Positions 16,482 to 25,487 of a DNA stretch of 64,000 nt are shown piece by piece. A program made the position numbers and the translations under genes. Numbering within the stretch: position 1 is the stretch's first letter; every line of letters starts with the position of its first letter. The DNA is from Bacillota bacterium. GTDB taxonomy: Bacteria > Bacillota > Clostridia > Lachnospirales > Lachnospiraceae. The notes beneath the pieces were generated by a model, which saw only the letters and a list, made by a program, of their open reading frames with translations, had not been told where the DNA came from and made no database searches. The stretch lies in the NCBI GenBank assembly GCA_023391695.1, contig JAEWAK010000042.1:62001-126000 (forward strand), in the 5' to 3' direction.

Positions 16482-17210
16482 TTAAACCTGCATCTGATTT
16501 CCCATCATAATGTAATTATCCGGTCCGTCCAGTTTTCTTTCAATGGCACGTAAAATTCTGGTTACCGTAAAGGTCATGATAAAGTATAATACACAGGCTA
16601 CGAAGAAAGACTCAAAATATCTGAAATTATTTCCCGCAACGGACTTGGTCTGGAAAAATAATTCGGAAACCGCAATTACATTTAATACCGAAGTATCTTT
16701 TATGTTAATAACAAATTCATTGCCGGTTGCAGGTAAAATATTGCGGATAACCTGGGGCAATACGACATGTATCATAGTTTTAATGTGGTTCATACCTACT
16801 GCCGCCGCCGCTTCAAACTGGCCCTTATCAATGGAAACAATACCGCCGCGGACGATTTCGGACATATAGGCTCCGGTATTTATGGAAACAATAAATATAG
16901 CCGCAACCGATTTATTCATATCAATATGGAAGGCCTGGGCAGAACCATAATAAATAACCATGGCCTGTACAATCATGGGTGTTCCGCGGAAGAATTCAAT
17001 ATAAACGGAGAGAATCACATTGATGATCTTCAGTATAATTTTTTTAATACCGCGCTCCGGCGCGGGAATGGTACGGACAATACCTACCATCAAACCGATA
17101 AGCCATCCTAAACTCGTTCCTATCATTGATATATAAAGGGTAGCACCGGCACCTCGTAAAAACATCGGCCAGTTATTAGTAATAATTTTCATAAGCCAAT
17201 CCAGGCTCAT
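16482..17210 (-). CDS. Amino-acid ABC transporter permease (probably lysine)
   Basis: A 242-residue HisM/GlnP-type permease with about five membrane helices. The ATPase-contact loop contains AAAAVGMNHIKTMIHVVLPQ. A single permease gene implies a homodimeric channel. It lies between the binding protein and ATPase genes, separated from the former by a strong hairpin (17250-17291). Confidence 0.93.
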   Translation of the reverse strand: MSLDWLMKIITNNWPMFLRGAGATLYISMIGTSLGWLIGLMVGIVRTIPAPERGIKKIILKIINVILSVYIEFFRGTPMIVQAMVIYYGSAQAFHIDMNKSVAAIFIVSINTGAYMSEIVRGGIVSIDKGQFEAAAAVGMNHIKTMIHVVLPQVIRNILPATGNEFVINIKDTSVLNVIAVSELFFQTKSVAGNNFRYFESFFVACVLYFIMTFTVTRILRAIERKLDGPDNYIMMGNQMQV

Positions 17211-17249
17211 AGTAATACCTCCTTAGTCCATACTCTCTCTATTTGTTTC

Positions 17250-17291
17250 GGCATAACAAGGCACTGCCATCCTGTCAGTGTCTTGTTATGC
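17250..17291 (-). other. Intercistronic hairpin after the binding-protein gene
   Basis: GGCATAACAAG plus CACTG pairs with CAGTG plus CTTGTTATGCC, with no U-tract. Hairpins at this place in ABC operons usually protect the 3' end of the abundant binding-protein mRNA and lower permease expression. Confidence 0.7.
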
Positions 17292-17340
17292 CCACAAAAG
17301 AAACCGGCTGCATTTATATACACCCGGTTTCACAATATCA

Positions 17341-18240
17341 TTACCTGGCCGCCGGCTGGTTTGCTATGGCAGCATCCATAATGCTGGTTTGTTCTTCCTC
17401 TGAGATGTCTGCTAAAATTTCATTGATTTTAGCAGTTAATTCACTACCTTTTGCAATGCCTACCGCGATAGCGGTATCATCATCCGATGTCTGAAATCCG
17501 TCTGTAAATTCTACCATTGCAAAGTTTTCGTTTACAGCGGATGCACTGACACCCTCCGGGCGTTCCGATACATAACCGTCAATAATACCGGATTCCAGTG
17601 CTACTCTCATAGCCGGGAAGTTATCCATGGCAGTTTCCTTTTTAACACCTTCAATCTGATCGATAACCGAATAATGGAAAGTATTTAACTGGGCTGTAAC
17701 TTTAGCTCCTTTAAAATCCTGGATGGAAGCGGCATTTTCATATTGGCCGCCTTTTTTTACCACCATTACCAAATTAGATTTATAGTAATTGTCGGTGAAA
17801 TCAATGGTTTCCTTTCTTTCGGCTGTGGGAGACATACCGGCGATAATGGCATCTATCTTGCCGGAAGTCAGTGCCGGAACAAGGCCGTCCCATTCTGTCT
17901 TCACAATAACCAGTTTCTTTCCTAATCCATCTGCAATTTTCTTTGCAATCTCTACATCATAACCGCCTGCAAATTCCGCACTGCCCTCTATTGCAACACC
18001 ACCGTTGGAATCATCCATCTGGGTCCAGTTAAACGGTGCATAGCCCGCTTCCATACCTACCTTAAAAGTATCCTCTCCGGCTGATCCGGAATCCTCTGAC
18101 CCTGTATCTGCTGTACTGGTGTTCTCCGCCGCAGCTCCTTCCGAGCCCGGATTTTGGGAATCTGTTTTGGTACCGCATCCTGCCAGTAACATAATTGCCG
18201 ATAATGACATTGCCAATAATACTGTCAATTTCTTTTTCAT
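17341..18240 (-). CDS. Amino-acid-binding lipoprotein (probably lysine)
   Basis: A 299-residue extracytoplasmic solute-binding protein. It has a lipoprotein signal (MKKKLTVLLAMSL to lipobox LLAGC, mature Cys ~22), a Ser/Thr/Gly/Glu-rich linker to ~55, then the family-3 binding fold (FKVGMEAGYAPFNW, GGYDVEIAKKIAD, SGKIDAIIAGMSPT). Family members bind polar amino acids. The upstream lysine riboswitch makes lysine the best ligand guess. Confidence 0.93.
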   Translation of the reverse strand: MKKKLTVLLAMSLSAIMLLAGCGTKTDSQNPGSEGAAAENTSTADTGSEDSGSAGEDTFKVGMEAGYAPFNWTQMDDSNGGVAIEGSAEFAGGYDVEIAKKIADGLGKKLVIVKTEWDGLVPALTSGKIDAIIAGMSPTAERKETIDFTDNYYKSNLVMVVKKGGQYENAASIQDFKGAKVTAQLNTFHYSVIDQIEGVKKETAMDNFPAMRVALESGIIDGYVSERPEGVSASAVNENFAMVEFTDGFQTSDDDTAIAVGIAKGSELTAKINEILADISEEEQTSIMDAAIANQPAAR

Positions 18241-18327
18241 AACTTATTCTCTCCTTCTTTCTGTAAATTTAATTCGATATACCAGGGATTGTCCTAAACC
18301 TAATCCAGGACGTACTTCCTATAACAT

Positions 18328-18356
18328 AAAAAAAGACCTGAGGTAAACTCAGGTCC
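18328..18356 (-). terminator. Expression-platform terminator of the lysine riboswitch
   Basis: GACCTGAG paired with CTCAGGTC around a 5-nt loop is followed on the minus strand by seven or more U residues, about 90 nt upstream of the transporter start. Confidence 0.9.
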
Positions 18357-18576
18357 AATATACACATTGTCCTAACATCCCCTTCTTTCCCAAATGAGAT
18401 AGCACAACTCAATAAACTGGGATGTTTATTGAGACAGTCCTGCAGCTATTGACTGCAGGCCCAGCAAATAATCCTGAGAGAATTACCCACTTCGGCGATA
18501 TTTCCTTCTCGATAGCATCTTTGCTTCTCAAACTCCACTAAAGACTGTTAAATACCGCGCCTCTACCTCACCCGTA
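18357..18576 (-). ncRNA. Lysine riboswitch (L box)
   Basis: Read on the minus strand, this has the conserved L-box core in order: GTGAGGTAGAGGCGC at the 5' side, AGT followed by GGAG, then GAGAAGGAAAT, CGCCGAAG, GCTGGGCC, GACTGTC, and a closing strand CTATCTCAT that pairs with the first segment. A terminator follows. In known cases lysine binding favours the terminator and shuts off lysine biosynthesis or uptake, so the downstream ABC transporter is probably a lysine importer repressed by lysine. Confidence 0.93.
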
Positions 18577-18607
18577 AAAGTGAGGCCGATATTAAATTAT
18601 GTTATAT

Positions 18608-18636
18608 ATCTTACAACATCCTATTATATCTGTCAA
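18608..18636 (-). promoter_or_regulatory. Promoter of the lysine transporter operon
   Basis: TTGACA (18631-18636) is separated by exactly 17 nt from TAAGAT (18608-18613) on the minus strand, about 30 nt upstream of the riboswitch. Confidence 0.8.
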
Positions 18637-18701
18637 TCTGGGAAATGATAATTTATTGCTATTTTTAAGGCAGTTCAGGGACAAATTCCCATTTACTTAC
18701 C

Positions 18702-18760
18702 GGGCCTCCGTTCAAAAGTTAAGTCTGGCTTTGGCCGGCTAAGCGGAAGACTTCATTGAC
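18702..18760 (+). repeat. AAGTCT/AGACTT hairpin repeat (copy 2)
   Basis: A CCTCCG box, then AAAAGTTAAGTCT, a variable centre, then AGACTTCATTGA. Related copies lie at 5212-5275 and 21275-21330, and a partial at 60891-60905. It sits in the gap before feoA. Confidence 0.5.
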
Positions 18761-18839
18761 ACGTCAGTATTTAGTTGAAGGAAACAATTTTAATTTAAGG
18801 AAAAATATTTTTGTGAAACCCGTAAATCCAGGAACCAGA

Positions 18840-18914
18840 ATGATTTTTTCTTCATACTATAAATTAGCTTAAATTAAATTTATTAATTGTATTTAAAATA
18901 CAGGAGGAATTATT
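18840..18914 (+). promoter_or_regulatory. AT-rich palindromic operator candidate before feoA
   Basis: TAAATTAAATTTA, a perfect 13-bp palindrome around 18873-18886, lies in an A/T-rich stretch just before the AGGAGG of feoA. A DtxR/MntR-type repressor is encoded at the other end of feoB, so this is a plausible metal-responsive operator. The match is structural only. Confidence 0.35.
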
Positions 18915-19145
18915 ATGTTAAAACTCAATGACATATCTGTAGGGAATTACGCTACGGTTGAAGATTTGTCATCCACTGAATTACTAAGGGAAAGAATGCT
19001 GGCCTTAGGACTTACGAAAGGCGCTAAGATTGAGGTGATACGAAAAGGACCATCGGGTGACCCTACCGTTTATAATATCAGGGGGGCCATGATTGCTTTA
19101 CGGAAAGAGGAAGCATCATTAGTTACTGTCACAGGAGGCTGTTAA
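18915..19145 (+). CDS. feoA: Ferrous iron transport protein FeoA
   Basis: A 76-residue SH3-like small protein (motifs LRERMLALGLTKGAKIEV and GDPTVYNIRGAMIALRKEEA) that assists FeoB. AGGAGG precedes the ATG. The stop codon overlaps the FeoB start by one base (TAATG), so the two are translationally coupled. Confidence 0.93.
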   Translation: MLKLNDISVGNYATVEDLSSTELLRERMLALGLTKGAKIEVIRKGPSGDPTVYNIRGAMIALRKEEASLVTVTGGC

Positions 19146-21262
19146 TGGGTTTAACATTTCAATCCACTCAATGCTGCTCCCTGGAAGATCTCTTTCAGAT
19201 TGATAAAAAAGAAGAACAATATGTCATCGCCCTGGCGGGCAACCCAAATACCGGTAAAAGCACCGTATTCAATGCATTAACCGGACTTCACCAGCACACG
19301 GGCAACTGGCCCGGTAAAACTGTTGTAAACGCAAGAGGGGAATATAAACACAACGGACTGGATAACATTCTGGTTGACCTTCCGGGAACCTATTCCTTAT
19401 TTGCCTCCTCCGTTGAGGAAGAAGTAGCCAGGAATTTTATATGCTTCGGCAATTCCAATGCCGTTATTGTAGTAAGTGACGCCACCTGCCTGGAAAGGAA
19501 TTTAAATCTGGTATATCAGGTCATGGAGCTGACCGACAATGTGGTATTATGTATTAACCTGATGGACGAAGCGAAGAAAAAGAATATCATAATAGACGCA
19601 AAGGGTATAGAAAAAGAGCTTGGAATCCCGGTAGTTTTATGTGCCGCAAGAAACGGCACCGGAATGAAGGACCTCAAAGAAGCAGTCTATAAAGTTACCG
19701 CAGGGCTTATTAATCCGAAACCGAATACGGTTATATATGACGGTTTTATAGAGGATAAAGTTAATTCAATCCTGCCGCTGCTGAAAAAAAGTATGAAAGG
19801 GATTAATCCCAGATGGCTTGCCCTGAGATTGATAGACGGGGATACCAAACTTCTGGATGCCATATCCGGACAAATGGAGCCTGAAATAGCAGAAGCAATA
19901 AACCAGTCGGTAAATGCTTTGGAAATAGAGTCCGGTGCCATGAATATCCGGGATGAAATAACCAAACAACTCTATAAAAAAGCAGAAGAAACAGCCGGTA
20001 AATACGTAATTGAAAATGCTTTAAAAACCGCCAGGGACCGAAAGATCGATAATTATATAACTTCTCGCGTTTTTGGAATTCCCCTTATGCTGCTCTTGTT
20101 AGCCTTAGTATTCTGGATCACCATCAGCGGTGCTAATATACCTTCTTCCATGCTGGCGGATTTATTTTTTCATATTGAAGATAAAATTACTTTATTATTT
20201 AACAGCCTGGGTGCCCCTGACTGGCTTCACGGCGCCCTTGTACTCGGACTGTACCGCACTATGGCCTGGGTCATCTCCGTTATGCTGCCCCCCATGGCAA
20301 TTTTCTTCCCCTTATTTACCATATTGGAAGATTTGGGATATCTGCCAAGGGTAGCCTTTAACCTGGACCATTTATTTAAAAAGGCATGTGCCCATGGCAA
20401 ACAATGCCTTACCATGTGTATGGGATTTGGCTGCAACGCTGCCGGCATTGTATCCTGCAGGATCATAGAATCCCCCAGGGAACGTTTAATCGCCACTTTA
20501 ACCAACAATTTCGTTCCCTGCAACGGAAGGTTTCCTACTTTAATTGCCATATCCTCCGTATTCCTTGTAACGAAGGCAGGAACCGGTTTAGGTTTGCTTC
20601 CGGCTTTAGCCATCACCGCACTGGTTATTATAGGGATAGGTGTGACCCTGTTAGTGTCTTACGGATTATCCAAGACCCTGTTAAAAGGGATTCCCTCTAC
20701 CTTTACCCTGGAACTGCCGCCTTACCGGGTTCCGAAAATAGGCCGCGTATTATATACTTCCATCATAGACAGAACGGTTTTTGTCCTTTGGAGGGCCGTT
20801 ATGGTAGCTGCTCCCGCAGGCATTCTCATATGGATACTTGCCAATATCTATATTGGTGATTTAAGTATAGTAGGTCACATAGCCGCATTCCTGGATCCTT
20901 TTGCCGGACTGATCGGTCTGGACGGATATATACTGATGGCTTTCCTCCTAGGTATGCCGGCAAATGAAATTGTACTTCCCATATTGCTCATGTGCTATTT
21001 GTCATCCGGTTCCATGATTGAATTCGAAAGTATAGATTCTCTTCGGACTATTCTGCTGGACCAGGGCTGGACGTATCTGACGGCACTTAATGTCATGCTG
21101 TTCTGCCTCCTGCACTGGCCTTGTGCCACAACCCTCTTAACCATAAGAAAGGAAACTGGGAGTATAAAATGGACTCTGCTGGGCGCAGCGATACCGACGG
21201 GAATCGCAATCGCAGTCTGCTTTATCACAGCTACCATTTTCAGAATATTTAACTGGGCCTGA
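19145..21262 (+). CDS. feoB: Ferrous iron transporter FeoB
   Basis: A 705-residue Fe(II) transporter with an N-terminal GTPase: G1 AGNPNTGKST at residues ~31-40, switch region TGNWPGKTV, G3 DLPGTYS, G4 NLMDEAKK. A helical regulatory domain follows to ~290. The membrane part has the conserved CMGFGCNAAGI and NNFVPCNGRFP motifs. Anaerobes use FeoAB as the main iron uptake route, which matters here because nitrogenase needs much iron. No FeoC is present. An AAGTCT/AGACTT hairpin repeat follows the stop. Confidence 0.96.
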   Translation: MGLTFQSTQCCSLEDLFQIDKKEEQYVIALAGNPNTGKSTVFNALTGLHQHTGNWPGKTVVNARGEYKHNGLDNILVDLPGTYSLFASSVEEEVARNFICFGNSNAVIVVSDATCLERNLNLVYQVMELTDNVVLCINLMDEAKKKNIIIDAKGIEKELGIPVVLCAARNGTGMKDLKEAVYKVTAGLINPKPNTVIYDGFIEDKVNSILPLLKKSMKGINPRWLALRLIDGDTKLLDAISGQMEPEIAEAINQSVNALEIESGAMNIRDEITKQLYKKAEETAGKYVIENALKTARDRKIDNYITSRVFGIPLMLLLLALVFWITISGANIPSSMLADLFFHIEDKITLLFNSLGAPDWLHGALVLGLYRTMAWVISVMLPPMAIFFPLFTILEDLGYLPRVAFNLDHLFKKACAHGKQCLTMCMGFGCNAAGIVSCRIIESPRERLIATLTNNFVPCNGRFPTLIAISSVFLVTKAGTGLGLLPALAITALVIIGIGVTLLVSYGLSKTLLKGIPSTFTLELPPYRVPKIGRVLYTSIIDRTVFVLWRAVMVAAPAGILIWILANIYIGDLSIVGHIAAFLDPFAGLIGLDGYILMAFLLGMPANEIVLPILLMCYLSSGSMIEFESIDSLRTILLDQGWTYLTALNVMLFCLLHWPCATTLLTIRKETGSIKWTLLGAAIPTGIAIAVCFITATIFRIFNWA

Positions 21263-21274
21263 AAAACCGGCTCC

Positions 21275-21330
21275 GACCTCCGCTGAAAAGTTAAGTCTTC
21301 CCGTCTGCAGAGGCGGGAGACTTCCTTGAT
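21275..21330 (+). repeat. AAGTCT/AGACTT hairpin repeat (copy 3), after feoB
   Basis: A CCTCCG box, then AAAAGTTAAGTCT (to 21298), an internal hairpin, then AGACTTCCTTGA from 21318. It is the clearest member of the family. An outer pair CCGGC/GCCGG with a following TTTTCT may terminate feoAB. Confidence 0.5.
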
Positions 21331-21390
21331 CGGCTAAACTAAGGAAACAGGCCGGCTTTTCTCTCCCATCCTCCGGTTTAGCCCAAACTA

Positions 21391-21858
21391 TTATTTTTTT
21401 GTCTTCCGGTAAACAAGAAACTTTTCCATTACCCTAGGATTATTATCAAAAAAATCAATGAGATCATGGATACCGATTAATATTTCATTACTCATCGTAT
21501 GCTCCATTTTTTCCGTACTTTCCAGTAAGCCGTCTTTTATATTTAAAATTGTCAGAAACCGTTCAATTAAATTATGCCGGTTAAGCAAGGTTTTCCCCAG
21601 GGCTAATCCATCCGGCTCCAGCATGATAACTCCATATTTTTCATATTTAATCAAATTAATATCTGCCAGTTTTTGAATCATTTTTGTAACCGAGGGCGGC
21701 TGTACGTTTAGAGCAGCAGCCAGGTCATTTACCCTGGTAAATCCGTTTTCCTCCGAAAGCCGGAAAATCATTTCCATATAATCCTGTGCTGATGCAGATA
21801 ATACCTCCTGGTCTTTTCTCATATATTCACGAAAGGTAAAAAATTCATGTTCCGGCAT
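21391..21858 (-). CDS. DtxR/MntR-family metal-dependent repressor
   Basis: A 155-residue regulator with an N-terminal winged helix (DYMEMIFRLSEENGFTRVNDLAAALNVQPPSVTKMIQKL) and a dimerisation/metal domain with the ligand run RHNLIERFL, then E-x-x-H in STEKMEHTMS. Family members bind Mn(II) or Fe(II) and repress metal uptake genes. It converges on feoAB, so iron-responsive control of feo is likely; manganese is an alternative. Start ATG 21858 follows GAGGG; an upstream TTG is not favoured. Confidence 0.88.
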   Translation of the reverse strand: MPEHEFFTFREYMRKDQEVLSASAQDYMEMIFRLSEENGFTRVNDLAAALNVQPPSVTKMIQKLADINLIKYEKYGVIMLEPDGLALGKTLLNRHNLIERFLTILNIKDGLLESTEKMEHTMSNEILIGIHDLIDFFDNNPRVMEKFLVYRKTKK

Positions 21859-22031
21859 TTTGGCCCTCAACTGGTGTCTTCGCTTCTTTTATATATGATT
21901 ATTCGAATAAAAAGTTAGATATGCCATAATCATTTTATATTTGCCGTAACCGAAACTTCACCGTATGAAAATTGGATATTTACTTAAAAAATAAGCATGC
22001 TAAAGCAGATATCCGAAGTCCTCTTTGCTAA

Positions 22032-23132
22032 TCATAACCCCTTTAAGTCCAGGTATGTTTCTGCCGCTTCCCATCCATTGATTAAAAGTACGATCCGGTG
22101 ATTTCCCGGATAATGCCGCCTGGTAGTTAAATCCGCAAAACTATGAGGTCTTATGCCAGCTATCCCGTTCCCGCCGGTTACGGTTTTATCCGTTATTAAA
22201 AACAGCTTGCGGGAAGTACTCCCGCCCGCTTTCACAAAATCTATTCCATATTCAATACGAAGGTGTACCGGTTCCTTTCCGTTAAATTCAATCTGATACC
22301 TGATTTCACAGGTTTCCCCTATCTTTAATACAGCCGGTTCCACCCGGATGGCCGCACTTTTCGTCAGTTCTGCCGTATTTTCCGGGTAGCCGAATAAATC
22401 CAAAGCCCTGGAATCCGCTTTACGTATCAATGTCCTTAAGCCCTGACGCAGGATCCAGTCCGTGTAAGGGTGTACCCCTTTCCACCGGTAAGCCGTATCA
22501 AGTACAATATCCGGATTATCCTTTGCAATATCATTCAGATTATTGGCAACGCTTTTACGCACATAAAGTGATTCATCTTTCTTAAGCAGCTCCAATACAG
22601 TAAGTACCGGGGCGGGATCAGTTTTAAATACGGACAGGCTGATGCCCCAGGGTAATCTTGGGCGGCAGCCTTCGCTGGAAAGCCTTCTGACATGTTCTCT
22701 GCCATGCTTTGCCCAGACTGCCATCTGCTTCATTCCCCGTTCAGTGTCTCTGATCAAAAATGGCCTGATTGCAAATTCTGCGGAAGATTTCTGTGTAAAC
22801 CGTTCCAGGGCTTCCATGGACAGGTCCCAGTGCTCTTCTGCCTGTCCGTATACTTCCACAAAATCCGGCATGATCAGATAAGGAAAACCGTAACAGGATT
22901 CTTCGATTGCAAATAATATCTGAATAGCCTCTTCATAATCAGCCGGCAGATATTTTCCCATTGCCTGACTGATCTGCCTCATCCGTGCCTTTAATTCAAG
23001 ATCTGTCCAGGTATCATCCATAACCTCCGAGATAAACTCTTTTACAGGAAAAGGCTTATACACGGAATGGAGCCGCTCTCCAAATCCATGTAAAAAAGCT
23101 TTATCATACATATCCTTTAAACGTTCCGCCAT
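22032..23132 (-). CDS. HEAT-repeat DNA alkylation repair-like protein (AlkC/AlkD type)
   Basis: A 366-residue protein built from HEAT-like helical repeats in residues ~1-240 (for example ADYEEAIQILFAIEESCYGF and DESLYVRKSVANNLNDIAKD), then a beta-rich tail of ~110 residues (EPAVLKIGETCEIRYQIEFN). The helical part resembles AlkC/AlkD-type alkyl-base glycosylases, and AlkC relatives with an Ig-like C-terminal domain exist. Catalytic activity cannot be confirmed by eye. AAAGGAG precedes the ATG. It has a single-gene context. Confidence 0.65.
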   Translation of the reverse strand: MAERLKDMYDKAFLHGFGERLHSVYKPFPVKEFISEVMDDTWTDLELKARMRQISQAMGKYLPADYEEAIQILFAIEESCYGFPYLIMPDFVEVYGQAEEHWDLSMEALERFTQKSSAEFAIRPFLIRDTERGMKQMAVWAKHGREHVRRLSSEGCRPRLPWGISLSVFKTDPAPVLTVLELLKKDESLYVRKSVANNLNDIAKDNPDIVLDTAYRWKGVHPYTDWILRQGLRTLIRKADSRALDLFGYPENTAELTKSAAIRVEPAVLKIGETCEIRYQIEFNGKEPVHLRIEYGIDFVKAGGSTSRKLFLITDKTVTGGNGIAGIRPHSFADLTTRRHYPGNHRIVLLINGWEAAETYLDLKGL

Positions 23133-23427
23133 AATACGCTCCTTTATTGCCCACTAACGGGACAGGTAATTTCTAATGTCATTGTCTACATTTCCGGTAA
23201 ACTCCAAACCTTATTTTTACCGACAAAGGTAAACGGAAATACTACTTAATTATACCATGAATTCCTGACAACGGTATGTCAGATTAACATTTTCACTTAA
23301 AGGGGTATCACCCGGTTTACTAAGTTAACACCGGTGCCGGCCTGGTATATTAAAACAGTCTTTCCAGTAATATATTGTAGAAATTTGTAAAACAAACAGT
23401 TACAATGATGGAAGAAGAATTATGTAA

Positions 23428-23460
23428 TGTGACTATTCCGTCACAGCGGTCCTTACGAAC
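23428..23460 (-). repeat. Two-hairpin motif, copy c
   Basis: On the minus strand GTTC-GTAA-GGAC is followed by TGTGAC-GGAATA-GTCACA, a perfect 6-bp stem. It closely matches copy a upstream of amt. It lies between the HEAT-protein gene (minus) and ftsH (plus). Confidence 0.6.
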
Positions 23461-23492
23461 AAGACTTTTTAACCTTTGGGAGGTTATTTAAA

Positions 23493-25217
23493 ATGAAAAA
23501 AATTTATTTGATTATCCTGTCATTCCTTGTACTTATAGTTGCCGGAGCGGCAGGTTATCAGTATCTGAATAAAGATAAGAACAATCTTGAAATGTCCTAC
23601 CCCTCTTTTTTGGATGCCGTGAACCAAAATCAGGTGGAATCCGTTACGTTAGATCAGAATGGCAATACCTTTAAGGCATTACTTGGCAATGAACCAACTA
23701 CAGCATATACCGTACCAAATCCCAAAACAGAAAACTTTACCGAATTTTTATTGCTTCATGACATTTCGATTAACTACGGCCAAAATAATCCGTTGGTTAA
23801 AGTACTGCAGGTTTTATTTTTAATCATTATCGCAGGCGGCGTTTTTCTGTATATCCGCAAAGGAGGCAGCAATAAGCCCATGATTTCCGATGCCAATAAA
23901 AATTCCGGAAACAATTCGTTAATTACCTTAAACCAGATTGCCGGCAATACGGAAGCTAAATTAATGGTAGAAGATATTATTGAATTTATAAAACAGCCGG
24001 AGAAATATTCGGCGGTCGGTGCCAGGATGCCCAAAGGCCTTTTGTTATACGGTCCGCCGGGAACCGGTAAAACCATGATGGCCAAAGCCATTGCCGGAGA
24101 AGCCAATGTTCCTTTTTATGCCATGAGCGGCTCAGACTTTGTCCAAATGTACGTCGGTGTCGGTGCAAGCCGGATCCGTAACCTGTTTAATAAAGCAAAA
24201 AAGAGTGAAAAAGCCGTTATTTTCATTGACGAAATTGATGCCATCGGTAAAAAGAGGGCCAGAAATACCTCTGCCAGCAACGATGAACGTGACCAGACCC
24301 TGAATGCACTGCTTACCGAGATGTCCGGTTTCCATGAAAACAAAGGAGTTGTTGTAATTGGTGCCACCAACCGTCTGGATACGTTGGATGAAGCCCTGCT
24401 CCGGCCCGGCCGTTTTGACAGGCAGATAGAAATCGCCCTGCCGGATGTAAATGCCAGAAAGAAAATCCTTTCCCTGTATGCTGACCAAAAACCTTTATCA
24501 GATGATGTGGACCTGGATGCCCTTTCTAAATCCACCGTGTATTTCAGCGGTGCCATGCTTGAGAATCTTTTAAATGAGGCTGCCATTAATGCTGCCAACG
24601 AAAAACAAGCCGCTATCAATAACGGGCATATTGAAAAAGCCTTTTATACCGTAATTGCCGGAGCACCTATGTTAGACCGGAGCTTTATTTCCGACCGTGA
24701 CCGTAATATAACTGCCTATCATGAAGCCGGTCACGCTTTGGCAACCAAACTGCTGCAGCCGGAACATTATATATCCAAAGTTACCATTATCCCAAGTGTC
24801 CGGGGAGCGGGCGGATTTAATCTGAGCATACCAAAAGATATGATGTTCCAGACCCAAAAACAGATTAAGGCAAATATTCAAATGCTGCTGGCCGGCCGCG
24901 CTGCGGAAGAGCTTATCTTCGGCGAGGACGAAATAACCACCGGAGCCAGCAATGATATCCAAAAGGCCTCCTCCATGATCGTTGATTATATTAATAAATA
25001 CGGTATGGACCAGGATATGGGCTTATTCAGTACAAAGGTTCTGGAGGACGGTTATGATAAGGAACTGATAGGCAAATGCAGATCCCAAATGAACAGCTTA
25101 TATGAAGATATTAAGAAGTTACTGGAAAATAATCTTGATTTACTTGAGAATATCACGGCCGAACTCTTGGAAAAAGAATCTTTAAACGGTGAGGATATCA
25201 ACCGCATCTGTGCGTAA
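23493..25217 (+). CDS. ftsH: ATP-dependent zinc metalloprotease FtsH
   Basis: A 574-residue membrane AAA+ protease. It has two membrane segments (residues ~4-24 and ~102-121) bracketing a short extracytoplasmic domain. Walker A is GPPGTGKT at ~187-194, Walker B IFIDEIDAIGK, the second region of homology GATNRLDTLDEALLRPGRFD, and the zinc site HEAGH at ~410-414. It degrades unassembled or regulatory membrane and cytosolic proteins. It is shorter than the usual 600-650 residues, mainly in the C-terminal tail, so it could be a second, specialised FtsH. GGGAGG precedes the ATG. Confidence 0.94.
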   Translation: MKKIYLIILSFLVLIVAGAAGYQYLNKDKNNLEMSYPSFLDAVNQNQVESVTLDQNGNTFKALLGNEPTTAYTVPNPKTENFTEFLLLHDISINYGQNNPLVKVLQVLFLIIIAGGVFLYIRKGGSNKPMISDANKNSGNNSLITLNQIAGNTEAKLMVEDIIEFIKQPEKYSAVGARMPKGLLLYGPPGTGKTMMAKAIAGEANVPFYAMSGSDFVQMYVGVGASRIRNLFNKAKKSEKAVIFIDEIDAIGKKRARNTSASNDERDQTLNALLTEMSGFHENKGVVVIGATNRLDTLDEALLRPGRFDRQIEIALPDVNARKKILSLYADQKPLSDDVDLDALSKSTVYFSGAMLENLLNEAAINAANEKQAAINNGHIEKAFYTVIAGAPMLDRSFISDRDRNITAYHEAGHALATKLLQPEHYISKVTIIPSVRGAGGFNLSIPKDMMFQTQKQIKANIQMLLAGRAAEELIFGEDEITTGASNDIQKASSMIVDYINKYGMDQDMGLFSTKVLEDGYDKELIGKCRSQMNSLYEDIKKLLENNLDLLENITAELLEKESLNGEDINRICA

Positions 25218-25304
25218 GGCTGATATATACCATTTAAACGTGGCTGTCTTAAAGAGCAAAGCGTATGCCTGCGGCATACGCTCGCGCTAAGCGCGTCCGA
25301 CAAA

Positions 25305-25356
25305 GCCGGCAAGCTCAAAACGTGGGAGTATGCCTCTTGCCGGCCGGGCTTTTTTA
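25305..25356 (+). terminator. ftsH terminator
   Basis: GCCGGCAAG pairs with CTTGCCGGC, followed by CGGGC and six T residues, about 90 nt beyond the ftsH stop. A smaller hairpin GCGTATGCC/GGCATACGC precedes it. Confidence 0.8.
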
Positions 25357-25385
25357 CGTAATAGGACGTAATTTCTATTGCTCAA

Positions 25386-25473
25386 GAAAGTGTCTGATTT
25401 GTAAGTGTCTGACTTGTCAGACTCTGGCGATGACGCGCTGTCACTTCAGTGACAATTTCCCATGGCGCGTCAT
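25386..25473. repeat. Direct repeat plus 44-bp foldback
   Basis: AAGTGTCTGATTTGT and AAGTGTCTGACTTGT lie in tandem at about 25388-25417. Then ATGACGCGC (25430-25438) pairs with GCGCGTCAT (25465-25473) around a perfect palindrome TGTCACTTCAGTGACA. It has no U-tract and no obvious gene function; it looks like a small repetitive element. Confidence 0.5.
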
Positions 25474-25487
25474 GCACAGCCCCTTGC

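Noticed and set aside
23405..23491. 28-codon plus-strand ORF ending just before ftsH
   Set aside because: No ribosome-binding site before its ATG; the sequence is better explained by repeat copy c, which it spans.
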